A stretch of 9,124 bases of DNA from positions 1 to 9,124 of the forward strand of contig JAHEOI010000105.1 in the NCBI GenBank assembly GCA_018610125.1. The letters are read 5' to 3'. The notes under the pieces are model-generated. The model saw only the letters and a list, made by a program, of their open reading frames with translations. It did no database searches and had not been told where the DNA came from. Positions 1 through 5,506 of this stretch are shown in pieces (position 1 is the stretch's first letter; every line of letters starts with the position of its first letter). Origin of the DNA: Verrucomicrobiota bacterium. Lineage in GTDB: Bacteria; Verrucomicrobiota; Verrucomicrobiia; Limisphaerales; JAHEOI01. Both the position numbers and the translations under genes were made by a program.

Positions 1-1
1 C

Positions 2-397
2 CAAGCCAATTTGGGCTACTTGCGCCTGCTGGCGGGGAGTCCGCGCGGTGTCGACTGGGCCACGTTCCGACATCAAGGGCTGCGGGACTGTTTTGTCCGT
101 GCGGCCGAGCAGTACGGGACAGCGCGAGCCTATTCATTATGGGCCTATTACGCTTGGGAAGCGGGGATGCTTTCAATCCCTTCAAGAAACCAATTCCTTC
201 CCGAGATGCTCAATCAACTCACCGACGATGGGACAACGGAGGATGACGAAGCTCGATCACAGCGGTTTTCGTTGCTGGTCCTGATCGAGCAGAGTCGGAT
301 TGAAGAGGGAGTCGATATGGAACGGCGCTCACAGATGCAACAGGCGGCGCCTGAGCTTTTCGATCGTTATCTCAAAATGATCGGGACGTCACGGTAG
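2..397 (+). CDS. Unrecognised protein, C-terminal 131 residues only
   Basis: The reading frame is open from the left edge and ends at TAG (395-397), so this is the 3' part of a gene that begins outside the window. A TTG codon at 11 could be read as a start, but there is no ribosome binding site before it and the frame continues upstream (Q-A-N), so I treat the gene as truncated by the window. The visible part is soluble and probably mostly helical: an aromatic/alanine-rich stretch (ARAYSLWAYYAWEAG) lies near the middle, an acidic linker (TDDGTTEDDEARS) follows, and an amphipathic helix-like tail (LLVLIEQSRIEEG ... DRYLKMIG) closes it. I see no catalytic motif, signal peptide or membrane segment and do not recognise the family. 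An intrinsic terminator follows 32 bp after the stop, so it is probably the last gene of its transcript. Confidence 0.6.
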   Translation, partial: QANLGYLRLLAGSPRGVDWATFRHQGLRDCFVRAAEQYGTARAYSLWAYYAWEAGMLSIPSRNQFLPEMLNQLTDDGTTEDDEARSQRFSLLVLIEQSRIEEGVDMERRSQMQQAAPELFDRYLKMIGTSR

Positions 398-429
398 GGA
401 CCTTTGAGGACCAATGGTTTGATGCAGCC

Positions 430-455
430 CGCCTAAAGTAGGCGCCCGTTTTTTT
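430..455 (+). terminator. Intrinsic terminator after the first gene
   Basis: A perfect 6-bp stem, CGCCTA (430-435) with TAGGCG (439-444), closes a 3-nt AAG loop. It is followed after four bases (CCCG) by seven T residues (449-455). The position, 32 bp after the stop codon of the preceding gene, fits its transcription end. The stem is short and the T-run is slightly offset, so strength is uncertain. On the minus strand no T-run follows the hairpin, so it should not act on the GH99-like gene. Confidence 0.6.
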
Positions 456-460
456 AAGAG

Positions 461-555
461 GATTTGCCCGCGAATGACGCGAATTTGCGCGAAAGGGGAA
501 GTAGAAGAGTAGAAGAGTGGATGAGTGGTTGGGTGGTTGGGTGGTTGGGTGGTTC
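461..555. repeat. CGCGAA repeats followed by a drifting period-8 tandem array
   Basis: Two repeat types lie back to back in the gap between the convergent first gene and the GH99-like gene. First, CGCGAA occurs three times, at 469, 478 and 488. Second, 501-555 can be cut exactly every 8 bases: GTAGAAGA twice (501-516), GTGGATGA once (517-524), GTGGTTGG three times (525-548), and a partial GTGGTTC (549-555). The units drift stepwise from A-rich to G/T-rich with no change of period, as expected from slipped-strand expansion with mutation. The array ends 13 bp beyond the stop codon of the GH99-like gene (569-571). The + strand is G-rich and could form a weak two-tier G-quadruplex. No coding role is visible; frames that read through it are low-complexity. 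Confidence 0.75.
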
Positions 556-568
556 TTTTTCCGGGAAG

Positions 569-2416
569 TTATTTGTCACCGTTTTCCAAACGTTTGGCCA
601 AGAAATCGAAGATGTCATAAAGGAGGGCGTCCCGCTGAGGCTCTTTGAGCAATGTAAACCAACTGTAGAGCAGGCGGCCGCCTTTGGGCTCGGTCTCATT
701 CAATGCGACGTATGTGGCGGCATCGCCAAGGTAATTCCCGGACTCGTCACGAAGCTCCAGCAGCGGGATATGAACATCTTTCGAGGCGAGCGTTTCGGGA
801 ACGAATGGCCGCCATCGTAGGTCGCCGCTTTTCGGGAAGGCGAACGCTTTCGGCAAATGGGGGAGACGGCGAGCGGGTTGGACAAATCGGAGCTGTTTAT
901 TGGCGGGTGGCTGTTCCCATCCGGAAACGGGACCTTCCCCGACACTGAGGAATAACCCGAATTGGGAGGCGTTGGCGACAGTCTGGCCATCACGGTTGTA
1001 ATAAAAGGGCGTTGGCATCGACGGTAAAACTGCCAAGCAGCCTCCGGACCTTAGATAGTGCCGCAGCGCCTCGTCCACGTCGCCCGATTCGTTGACTTTG
1101 GTTTGATAATGCTCCCCTCCGGCATAAACGAGCAGTTGGAAATCAGCGACGGAAGGCTGTTCGGTCACGAGCTGCTGCCAGCTTAATGCCGAAGGACGTA
1201 GTCGAAGACGGTTCAACATCCAAGCCACGGCTGAGGATTCCGCGCCAGGCAAAAGGGCAATCGATCGCTTTTCCCAACGCTTCCGGAGACCTCCAATCTC
1301 GGCGGCGGATAAGCCGGGTTCACCTTTGTGCGCCAACGACCGTGGCGTTGCCGCTTTAAAGCGGTTCGCGAATTTTGCCGTCATTTCGAGGTATCGCTTG
1401 CCATATTCATGAGAGGGCTCGATCTCACTCCCTTCATGCCATTCGTTAAAGGAAGTAATTAGGACCCAGTCGGGCGGGGCTTGTGTCAGTTGCTTCCATT
1501 GCTGTCGGTAGGTTGCGCCGTTGTGCCGGTCGACTTTCAATCCGGGCGTTCGGATCTTGGTGTCGTCGTATCCCGGGATGATCGTGACAGTGCTGATCCG
1601 GTTTGCCTCTTCGGCGAGCTGAATCCATTTCGGATACGTCTTTCCGGCCCATTCGGCGACTTTTTCGGGCGACCGGTCGCCGAGCTGGGCGGCTGGGTTG
1701 TAGGTATGGATGCCGTCAAAGGTCAGTGCCGCCATGGCATCAAGCTGATCTCCAATGAGAAGGGGGCGCGGGGAGATCTCGGTCTGCAAGCGGGTTTGTA
1801 CGTCGAGCCAACCGTCCAGACCAAGCTCATTTACGGCCCGACCATAGATGAAGAGGACCGGTCGATTGTTGACCTTGAGCCATGCGGGATGACCGGAGTA
1901 CTTCCTTAAAAGCCTCTTAATATCCTCGGCTGCCGATGCGGCGGTATGGGGGGCAGGCACTGATTCGTAATACGCGGAGATGGAAAGCCCTTCTTGGACC
2001 GCCTCGCGTAGGATGACCGGCATTGCCGTATCGGTGTAGTCGCCATGTCCCCACCAACTGACGATGAAGCCGTCCACTCCGGCCTCTCGAGCCCATGTAC
2101 AATGCTGGTTCACCAACCTTGGATTGTGTGAGTCATAAGCCCCCAACGCGGGATAGTGGGTGCTCATTTCGATTGACTTGTCGGCGGGGCTGATTGCTCC
2201 CCAATGAAGATTCTGGCCCTTGCCGGCGGGCTCGGATGGTGTGCCATACCAAGGGTAGTAGAAGGCCAGGACTTGTCGCTCAGTATCGCCAACCGACTGG
2301 TTCGTCCGTTTTAGCAGGCCGTCGATGCTGACCTGCCCAAACGCGGTCATATTGACAACGGCGACGACGCTGAAAACGGCGACCAGATCCCTTGTCCGAC
2401 TCCAACAAAATTTCAT
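569..2416 (-). CDS. Exported GH99-like glycosidase with C-terminal GATase-like domain
   Basis: This 615-residue protein starts with a probable signal peptide (basic MKFCWSRTRD, hydrophobic residues about 11-25, cleavage near AFG-Q28). Residues about 48-355 match the glycoside hydrolase family 99-like fold: AFYYPWYG (51-58), GVDGFIVSWWGHG (113-125) and FNEWHEGSEIEP (323-334). GH99 endo-alpha-mannosidases/mannanases use two glutamates in an EWHE motif; here these are E325 and E328, both present, so catalysis is plausible. Known members act on alpha-mannans, but the substrate here is not shown by sequence. Residues about 384-490 resemble a class I glutamine-amidotransferase-like fold (LLVYAGGEHYQ at 428-438, YLRSGGCLAVLPS at 454-466) without a recognisable catalytic cysteine motif, perhaps a binding or structural domain. 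The last 125 residues are unassigned. The ATG at 2414-2416 has no clear Shine-Dalgarno site. The gene is divergent from nfi across 42 bp. Confidence 0.85.
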   Translation of the reverse strand: MKFCWSRTRDLVAVFSVVAVVNMTAFGQVSIDGLLKRTNQSVGDTERQVLAFYYPWYGTPSEPAGKGQNLHWGAISPADKSIEMSTHYPALGAYDSHNPRLVNQHCTWAREAGVDGFIVSWWGHGDYTDTAMPVILREAVQEGLSISAYYESVPAPHTAASAAEDIKRLLRKYSGHPAWLKVNNRPVLFIYGRAVNELGLDGWLDVQTRLQTEISPRPLLIGDQLDAMAALTFDGIHTYNPAAQLGDRSPEKVAEWAGKTYPKWIQLAEEANRISTVTIIPGYDDTKIRTPGLKVDRHNGATYRQQWKQLTQAPPDWVLITSFNEWHEGSEIEPSHEYGKRYLEMTAKFANRFKAATPRSLAHKGEPGLSAAEIGGLRKRWEKRSIALLPGAESSAVAWMLNRLRLRPSALSWQQLVTEQPSVADFQLLVYAGGEHYQTKVNESGDVDEALRHYLRSGGCLAVLPSMPTPFYYNRDGQTVANASQFGLFLSVGEGPVSGWEQPPANKQLRFVQPARRLPHLPKAFAFPKSGDLRWRPFVPETLASKDVHIPLLELRDESGNYLGDAATYVALNETEPKGGRLLYSWFTLLKEPQRDALLYDIFDFLAKRLENGDK

Positions 2417-2430
2417 GATTGATTTTGATA

Positions 2431-2477
2431 CTTACCGCCCGAGAGGTAAGGATGATGGATGAAATGGGCGAAGTCAA
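2431..2477. promoter_or_regulatory. Compact divergent control region with inverted repeat
   Basis: Only 42 bp separate the starts of the GH99-like gene and nfi. Within it an inverted repeat, CTTACC (2431-2436) N8 GGTAAG (2445-2450), could be an operator. A possible minus-strand promoter for the GH99-like gene reads TTGACT (complement of 2472-2477), a 17-bp spacer, then CATCCT (complement of 2449-2454). The -35 is a 5/6 match to the sigma70 consensus and the -10 only 3/6. If it is real, the inverted repeat covers the transcription start. The right arm of the repeat also overlaps the AAGGA ribosome binding site of nfi (2448-2452). All of this is inference from short motifs. Confidence 0.3.
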
Positions 2478-3139
2478 TGCACGCTTGGGACCTGACACCG
2501 CGACAAGCGATTGAGCTTCAGTGCGAGCTTGCGACCCGCGTTCGGCTTTGCTGTCCCACCGTGCGGATTCGATACATCGCCGGAGTCGATTGCGCGTTTA
2601 CGAGAGACGGAAAAGCCTGTCTTGCGGCGGCCGTATTATGGGACCGCGAACAGCAAGAGATGGTCGCTTCCGAGAGTGCCGAGGCCGCCCTCCATTTTCC
2701 CTACATCCCCGGATTGCTTTCATTTCGTGAAGCCCCTGCTATTTTGAATGCCTTGGAAAAGCTCCCCCGGTCATCCGATCTGCTGATGTGTGACGGTCAT
2801 GGCATTGCTCATCCTCGCCGGTTCGGGCTCGCATGCCACTTGGGAGTGCTTTGTGATATCCCCGCGATCGGGTGTGCCAAAGCTCGACTTATTGGAGAGC
2901 CTGACGGTGTGGTTGGTGAGGAACGAGGCGCCCGCGTCTGGCTTTGGGATAAGGGTGATATCATCGGGGTCGTGCTTCGTACCCGGCGCGCGGTCAAACC
3001 GGTCTTTGTAAGTGTCGGTCACCAAATCGATATTGAGACCGCGGTCGAGTTGGTGCTGGAGTCGGCGCCGCGTTACCGTCTCCCGGAGCCGACCCGACGA
3101 GCCGATCGGCAGGTGGCCGAGGCAAAGCGGGCTCTTTGA
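2459..3139 (+). CDS. nfi: Endonuclease V (deoxyinosine 3' endonuclease)
   Basis: Endonuclease V nicks DNA at the second phosphodiester bond 3' of deoxyinosine, starting repair of deaminated adenine; it is cytosolic and Mg2+-dependent. The 226-residue length matches the bacterial family. The diagnostic motifs are in order: IAGVDCAF (40-47) with metal-binding D44; PYIPGLLSFRE (81-91) with the strand-separating wedge including Y82 and catalytic E91; DGHGIAHPRRFG (112-123) with D112; GCAKARLIG (138-146) with K141; and SVGHQIDIETA (185-195). D44, E91, D112 and K141 correspond to D43, E89, D110 and K139 of the Thermotoga enzyme. The ATG at 2459 has AAGGA six bases upstream; the in-frame ATG at 2477 (MHAWDLT) has none as good, so 2459 is preferred. 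The next gene starts 46 bp downstream on the same strand, so co-transcription is possible. Confidence 0.95.
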   Translation: MKWAKSMHAWDLTPRQAIELQCELATRVRLCCPTVRIRYIAGVDCAFTRDGKACLAAAVLWDREQQEMVASESAEAALHFPYIPGLLSFREAPAILNALEKLPRSSDLLMCDGHGIAHPRRFGLACHLGVLCDIPAIGCAKARLIGEPDGVVGEERGARVWLWDKGDIIGVVLRTRRAVKPVFVSVGHQIDIETAVELVLESAPRYRLPEPTRRADRQVAEAKRAL

Positions 3140-3185
3140 AACCGACCTCGTTGCGCGTGCTTGTGAAAGGACTACATTAAGGGGT

Positions 3186-4607
3186 ATGAAAACAGCGGGC
3201 TATCCGATATCGACTGGATTTTGGCGTCTTGCAACGGTCATGACCACGCTATTCCTGGCGGCGACGGTGCAGGGGCAGCTTCAATGGCCCAATCTGCAAT
3301 ACCGTGTTGTCACCATTGGTCTCGAACGCCCGGTCGACATCCAACAGCCCGATATCGGGACGAATCGGATCTTCGTGGTCGAGCAACCGGGAAGGATCCA
3401 AGTCTTTGGCAACGAGGATGGGAAGCAGACATTCCTTGATATCAGCGATCGCGTTGAGGACGGGGGGAATGAGCAGGGATTGCTTGGGCTTGCGTTCCCA
3501 CCCAATTACGAAGAGAAGGGGTATTTTTATGTCGATTACACCACGGATCGGGCCGGAATGAACGGTGACAGCGTGCTTTCCCGATTTCACGTGATGGAAG
3601 ACAACCCGAATCAAGCCGATCCGGAATCGGAAGAGATCGTGCTTACGGTGGATCAGCCTTTCGGCAATCACAATGGAGGACAGCTTCAATTCGGTCCCGA
3701 TGGCTATTTATACTTCGGTCTTGGAGATGGTGGGAGTGGTCGCGACCCGCAGGGCAATGCCCAGGATCACGGCACACTCTTGGGAAAGATGCTCCGGATT
3801 GATGTGGAAGGGGCAGTCGGCGAGGAAGAGGCCTATCTCATTCCTCCTGATAATCCGTTCGTGGATGTCGATGGCTCCCGTGACGAGATTTGGGCCCTTG
3901 GTCTCCGCAATCCCTGGCGATTCTCGTTCGATCGAAAGACCGGCGACATGTATATCGGCGACGTAGGCCAGAACGCGTTGGAGGAGATCGATTTCGAGCC
4001 GGCCGATGCCGAGGGTGGACGGAATTATGGCTGGGATTTTTACGAAGCCGGCGAGCGACGCGAGTCCTTCAATTCCGGGACGCCGCCGGACGGCCTCATC
4101 TTCCCCATTTTCGAATATCCGCGTGGTCTCGGCATCTCGGTGACCGGAGGCTATGTCTATCGCGGAAGCCAATTTCCAAGGATGCAAGGGATTTATCTCT
4201 TTGCCGATTTCGGAACGGGCCGAATCTGGGGCACTCAACGCAATGCCGCCGGTGATTGGCAGACCAAGCTGCTCGCGGATACCGACCTGCAAATCGCCAC
4301 CTTTGGAGAGGATCAGGCAGGGCGACTCTACTTCGCCACCCTTTCAAGGGGTTTTGTCTACCAGATCACCGATACTCGGGATCGCCACTACGGTGAACTG
4401 GTGAGGCACGAATTCAGCGAGGGCTCGTTTTCGTTTACGATTGGTGTCGACCGGCAGCAGCAGTACCGCATCGAGTCCTCGACCGACCTCGACGAGTGGG
4501 AGTCGTTTAAGACATTGGAGCCTGATTCCCGGCGGCTTACAGTGACCGATCCGACCGGCGGTCAGGAAAGCAGGCAATTTTATCGGTGGCACGAGCTTGA
4601 ACAGTGA
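3186..4607 (+). CDS. Secreted PQQ-dependent sugar dehydrogenase-like protein (six-bladed beta-propeller)
   Basis: This 473-residue protein belongs to the soluble glucose/aldose sugar dehydrogenase (GSDH, YliI/HHIP-like) family, whose members oxidise sugars outside the cytoplasm with bound PQQ and calcium. A signal peptide covers residues 1-30 (hydrophobic LATVMTTLFLAATVQG). The propeller spans about 40-395, with RIFVVEQPGRIQVF (61-74), GLLGLAFPPNY (98-108), the hallmark NHNGGQLQFGPDG (161-173) containing probable catalytic H162, YFGLGDGG (176-183), and GLRNPWRFSFD (239-249) with probable PQQ-contacting R241. Residues about 414-468 form a separate module (YRIESSTDL at 427-435, FYRWHE at 465-470) common in secreted verrucomicrobial proteins. 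The frame is open back to 3012, inside nfi, but the signal peptide begins at ATG 3186. AAGGGG (3179-3184) lies only one base from this ATG, unusually close, so initiation may be leaderless or weak; ATG 3240 would lose the basic n-region. Substrate and true PQQ use are unproven. Confidence 0.88.
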   Translation: MKTAGYPISTGFWRLATVMTTLFLAATVQGQLQWPNLQYRVVTIGLERPVDIQQPDIGTNRIFVVEQPGRIQVFGNEDGKQTFLDISDRVEDGGNEQGLLGLAFPPNYEEKGYFYVDYTTDRAGMNGDSVLSRFHVMEDNPNQADPESEEIVLTVDQPFGNHNGGQLQFGPDGYLYFGLGDGGSGRDPQGNAQDHGTLLGKMLRIDVEGAVGEEEAYLIPPDNPFVDVDGSRDEIWALGLRNPWRFSFDRKTGDMYIGDVGQNALEEIDFEPADAEGGRNYGWDFYEAGERRESFNSGTPPDGLIFPIFEYPRGLGISVTGGYVYRGSQFPRMQGIYLFADFGTGRIWGTQRNAAGDWQTKLLADTDLQIATFGEDQAGRLYFATLSRGFVYQITDTRDRHYGELVRHEFSEGSFSFTIGVDRQQQYRIESSTDLDEWESFKTLEPDSRRLTVTDPTGGQESRQFYRWHELEQ

Positions 4608-4653
4608 CGGCTCAACGCAATCGACCCGTCCGGATGCTTGCTTGGGTCCGAGG

Positions 4654-4668
4654 CAGGCGGGAAGCCTG
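4654..4668. terminator. Hairpin between convergent genes, weak terminator candidate
   Basis: CAGGC (4654-4658) pairs with GCCTG (4664-4668) around a 5-base loop, in the 84-bp gap between the stop codons of the dehydrogenase and methyltransferase-like genes. A competing hairpin with G-U pairs can form from 4637 to 4658. Neither strand has a T-run after the stem, so this is not a canonical intrinsic terminator. I list it only because it is the best structure in the gap. Confidence 0.2.
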
Positions 4669-4691
4669 TGACGCCGACAGGAAAGGTACGC

Positions 4692-5201
4692 TTATCCGTG
4701 TGGTCTTCCCTGATGGGGACCTCGTCCTCGATGTCCCACTCTCCATGGGATGAATCGTGGTACCCGACGCGCGTATTCCTCGTATTCGGCGAATTTCCGA
4801 CGAAGCCAGGCTTCTTCATGGCATGCTTTGATGTTGAGAAAGAAGGAAAAGAGGGCTGCGCTCACCAGGGAGGGTAAGCTCATCCAAAGCGTACCCCAAC
4901 CGAACGATAAGAAGATCAGGCTGCTGTATAGCGGATGTCTCACAATGGAATAGACGCCGTGCGTGACCAGGGTGCTTTCCTCACGAGGTTGAGGAAACGG
5001 GGTGGTGTTGGGGCCGAGAGTCAGGAAGCCGCTGATACCGAAGGCGGCACCGATGAAAAGTAGTGTCCACCCGATCAAATTGCATGCCGATCCGACGCCC
5101 CATTGTCCTTGGAAAGCAGGGCCGGTGCTTAGGACAAGCGCCATGAAGGCCGTTTGGGCGATTACCCATCCGCCTCCGCGATTGAGGAATGATCGGCTCA
5201 T
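4692..5201 (-). CDS. Isoprenylcysteine carboxyl methyltransferase-like membrane protein
   Basis: This 169-residue integral inner-membrane protein resembles the ICMT/PEMT (phospholipid methyltransferase) superfamily, which transfers methyl groups from S-adenosylmethionine to lipid or prenyl substrates. Hydrophobic segments lie at about 12-28, 42-61 and 94-122. The diagnostic C-terminal half is present: HGVYSIVRHPLY (81-92), which forms part of the SAM site, and KACHEEAWLRRKF (125-137) followed by AEYEEYARRVPRFIP (138-152), with the conserved E129/E130 pair. Prokaryotes rarely have prenylcysteine substrates, so the bacterial substrate is unknown and may be a lipid or small molecule. The last 17 residues are a basic Gly/His/Arg-rich tail, probably cytoplasmic. 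The ATG at 5199-5201 has no Shine-Dalgarno site. The gene is convergent with the dehydrogenase gene and divergent from ftsH, so it is probably monocistronic. Confidence 0.85.
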   Translation of the reverse strand: MSRSFLNRGGGWVIAQTAFMALVLSTGPAFQGQWGVGSACNLIGWTLLFIGAAFGISGFLTLGPNTTPFPQPREESTLVTHGVYSIVRHPLYSSLIFLSFGWGTLWMSLPSLVSAALFSFFLNIKACHEEAWLRRKFAEYEEYARRVPRFIPWRVGHRGRGPHQGRPHG

Positions 5202-5238
5202 TTGGGTATCAAAAAAAATTCAAGGTCTGGAAAGAAAT

Positions 5239-5258
5239 AATTGTGTCAATTTTTTGAC
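5239..5258. promoter_or_regulatory. Overlapping palindromes with a minus-strand TTGACA box
   Basis: Two small inverted repeats share sequence: AATTG-TGT-CAATT (5239-5251) and GTCAA-TTTT-TTGAC (5245-5258). On the minus strand the same bases contain a perfect -35 hexamer, TTGACA (complement of 5244-5249), 43 bases before the ATG of the methyltransferase-like gene. I cannot find a good -10 box at 16-18 bp from it (the bases there read ACCTTG). It could be part of that gene's promoter or a regulator site; the evidence is only the short symmetry. Confidence 0.25.
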
Positions 5259-5393
5259 CCTTAGGCGGAAGGCAACGCGTCGAGGTTGGCTGGAGTGATA
5301 TCCGCCGGGAGCTGTCTGGCGAGCAATACCGCCGAGGAGTCGACGAGCCCGCGAGCGCGGAAAGAAGACGGGACGGGCGGTGCCGGACAAAAT

Positions 5394-5422
5394 TTGGTGT
5401 GGCTGAGGCATGGCATTATGGT
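5394..5422 (+). promoter_or_regulatory. Weak sigma70-like promoter candidate for ftsH
   Basis: TTGGTG (5394-5399) and TATGGT (5417-5422) are separated by exactly 17 bases. Matches to the consensus are 3/6 for -35 and 4/6 for -10. It would give a leader of about 78 bases before the ftsH GTG. I found no better candidate on this strand between 5260 and 5490, but such weak matches occur by chance. Confidence 0.22.
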
Positions 5423-5492
5423 TATCTTGGGACACTTTGCGGTTTGTTGTTGCCATCAACGAAGACGAAGATGGTGAGTGAGAGCCAACGAA

Positions 5493-5499
5493 AAGGGAG
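5493..5499 (+). promoter_or_regulatory. Ribosome binding site of ftsH, supports GTG start
   Basis: AAGGGAG lies seven bases upstream of the GTG at 5507, a normal spacing, and the in-frame codon at 5501-5503 is a TAA stop. Together these fix GTG 5507 as the most upstream possible start and make it the best one. It is the clearest Shine-Dalgarno site in the window. Confidence 0.65.
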
Positions 5500-5506
5500 A
5501 TAATTT

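Larger units (their letters stand above)
5202..5506. other. 305-bp region between divergent genes, no gene seen
   Basis: This region separates the methyltransferase-like gene from ftsH. No convincing gene is present: the reading frame from TTG 5286 to 5477 has no ribosome binding site and codes for a composition I cannot relate to any family. I see no tRNA. I also see no CIRCE element (the HrcA heat-shock operator) and no tilS end, although tilS often sits upstream of ftsH in other bacteria. The left side is AT-rich (overlapping palindromes at 5239-5258), the middle is GC-rich (5320-5390), and the right side holds a weak promoter candidate and the ftsH ribosome binding site. Confidence 0.6.

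Noticed and set aside
501..555. CRISPR array
   Set aside because: The repeat is only 8 bases and tandem with no unique spacers, and no cas gene is present.
398..568. Insertion sequence remnant around the repeat region
   Set aside because: There is no transposase fragment, no terminal inverted repeats and no target duplication visible; the repeats are simple-sequence in nature.
3012..3185. Longer N-terminus for the PQQ dehydrogenase-like protein
   Set aside because: This would overlap nfi by 128 bases and put 58 Arg/Ser-rich residues in front of a clear signal peptide that starts at ATG 3186.
3708..4292. A 194-codon open frame on the minus strand
   Set aside because: It is antisense to the propeller domain of the PQQ dehydrogenase-like gene and has no recognisable motif or ribosome binding site.
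569..4607. A carbohydrate-use operon or polysaccharide utilisation locus
   Set aside because: The sugar-related genes are on alternating strands and separated by nfi; no transporter, SusC/D pair or sulfatase is present, so the grouping may be coincidental.
5286..5477. Small 63-codon frame upstream of ftsH
   Set aside because: It has a TTG start, no ribosome binding site, odd composition (a Cys-Cys-Cys then Arg-rich end) and no family resemblance; chance opening is more likely.
5202..5506. CIRCE or other classical heat-shock operator before ftsH
   Set aside because: I found no TTAGCACTC-N9-GAGTGCTAA-like sequence and no convincing sigma32-type -35/-10 pair.
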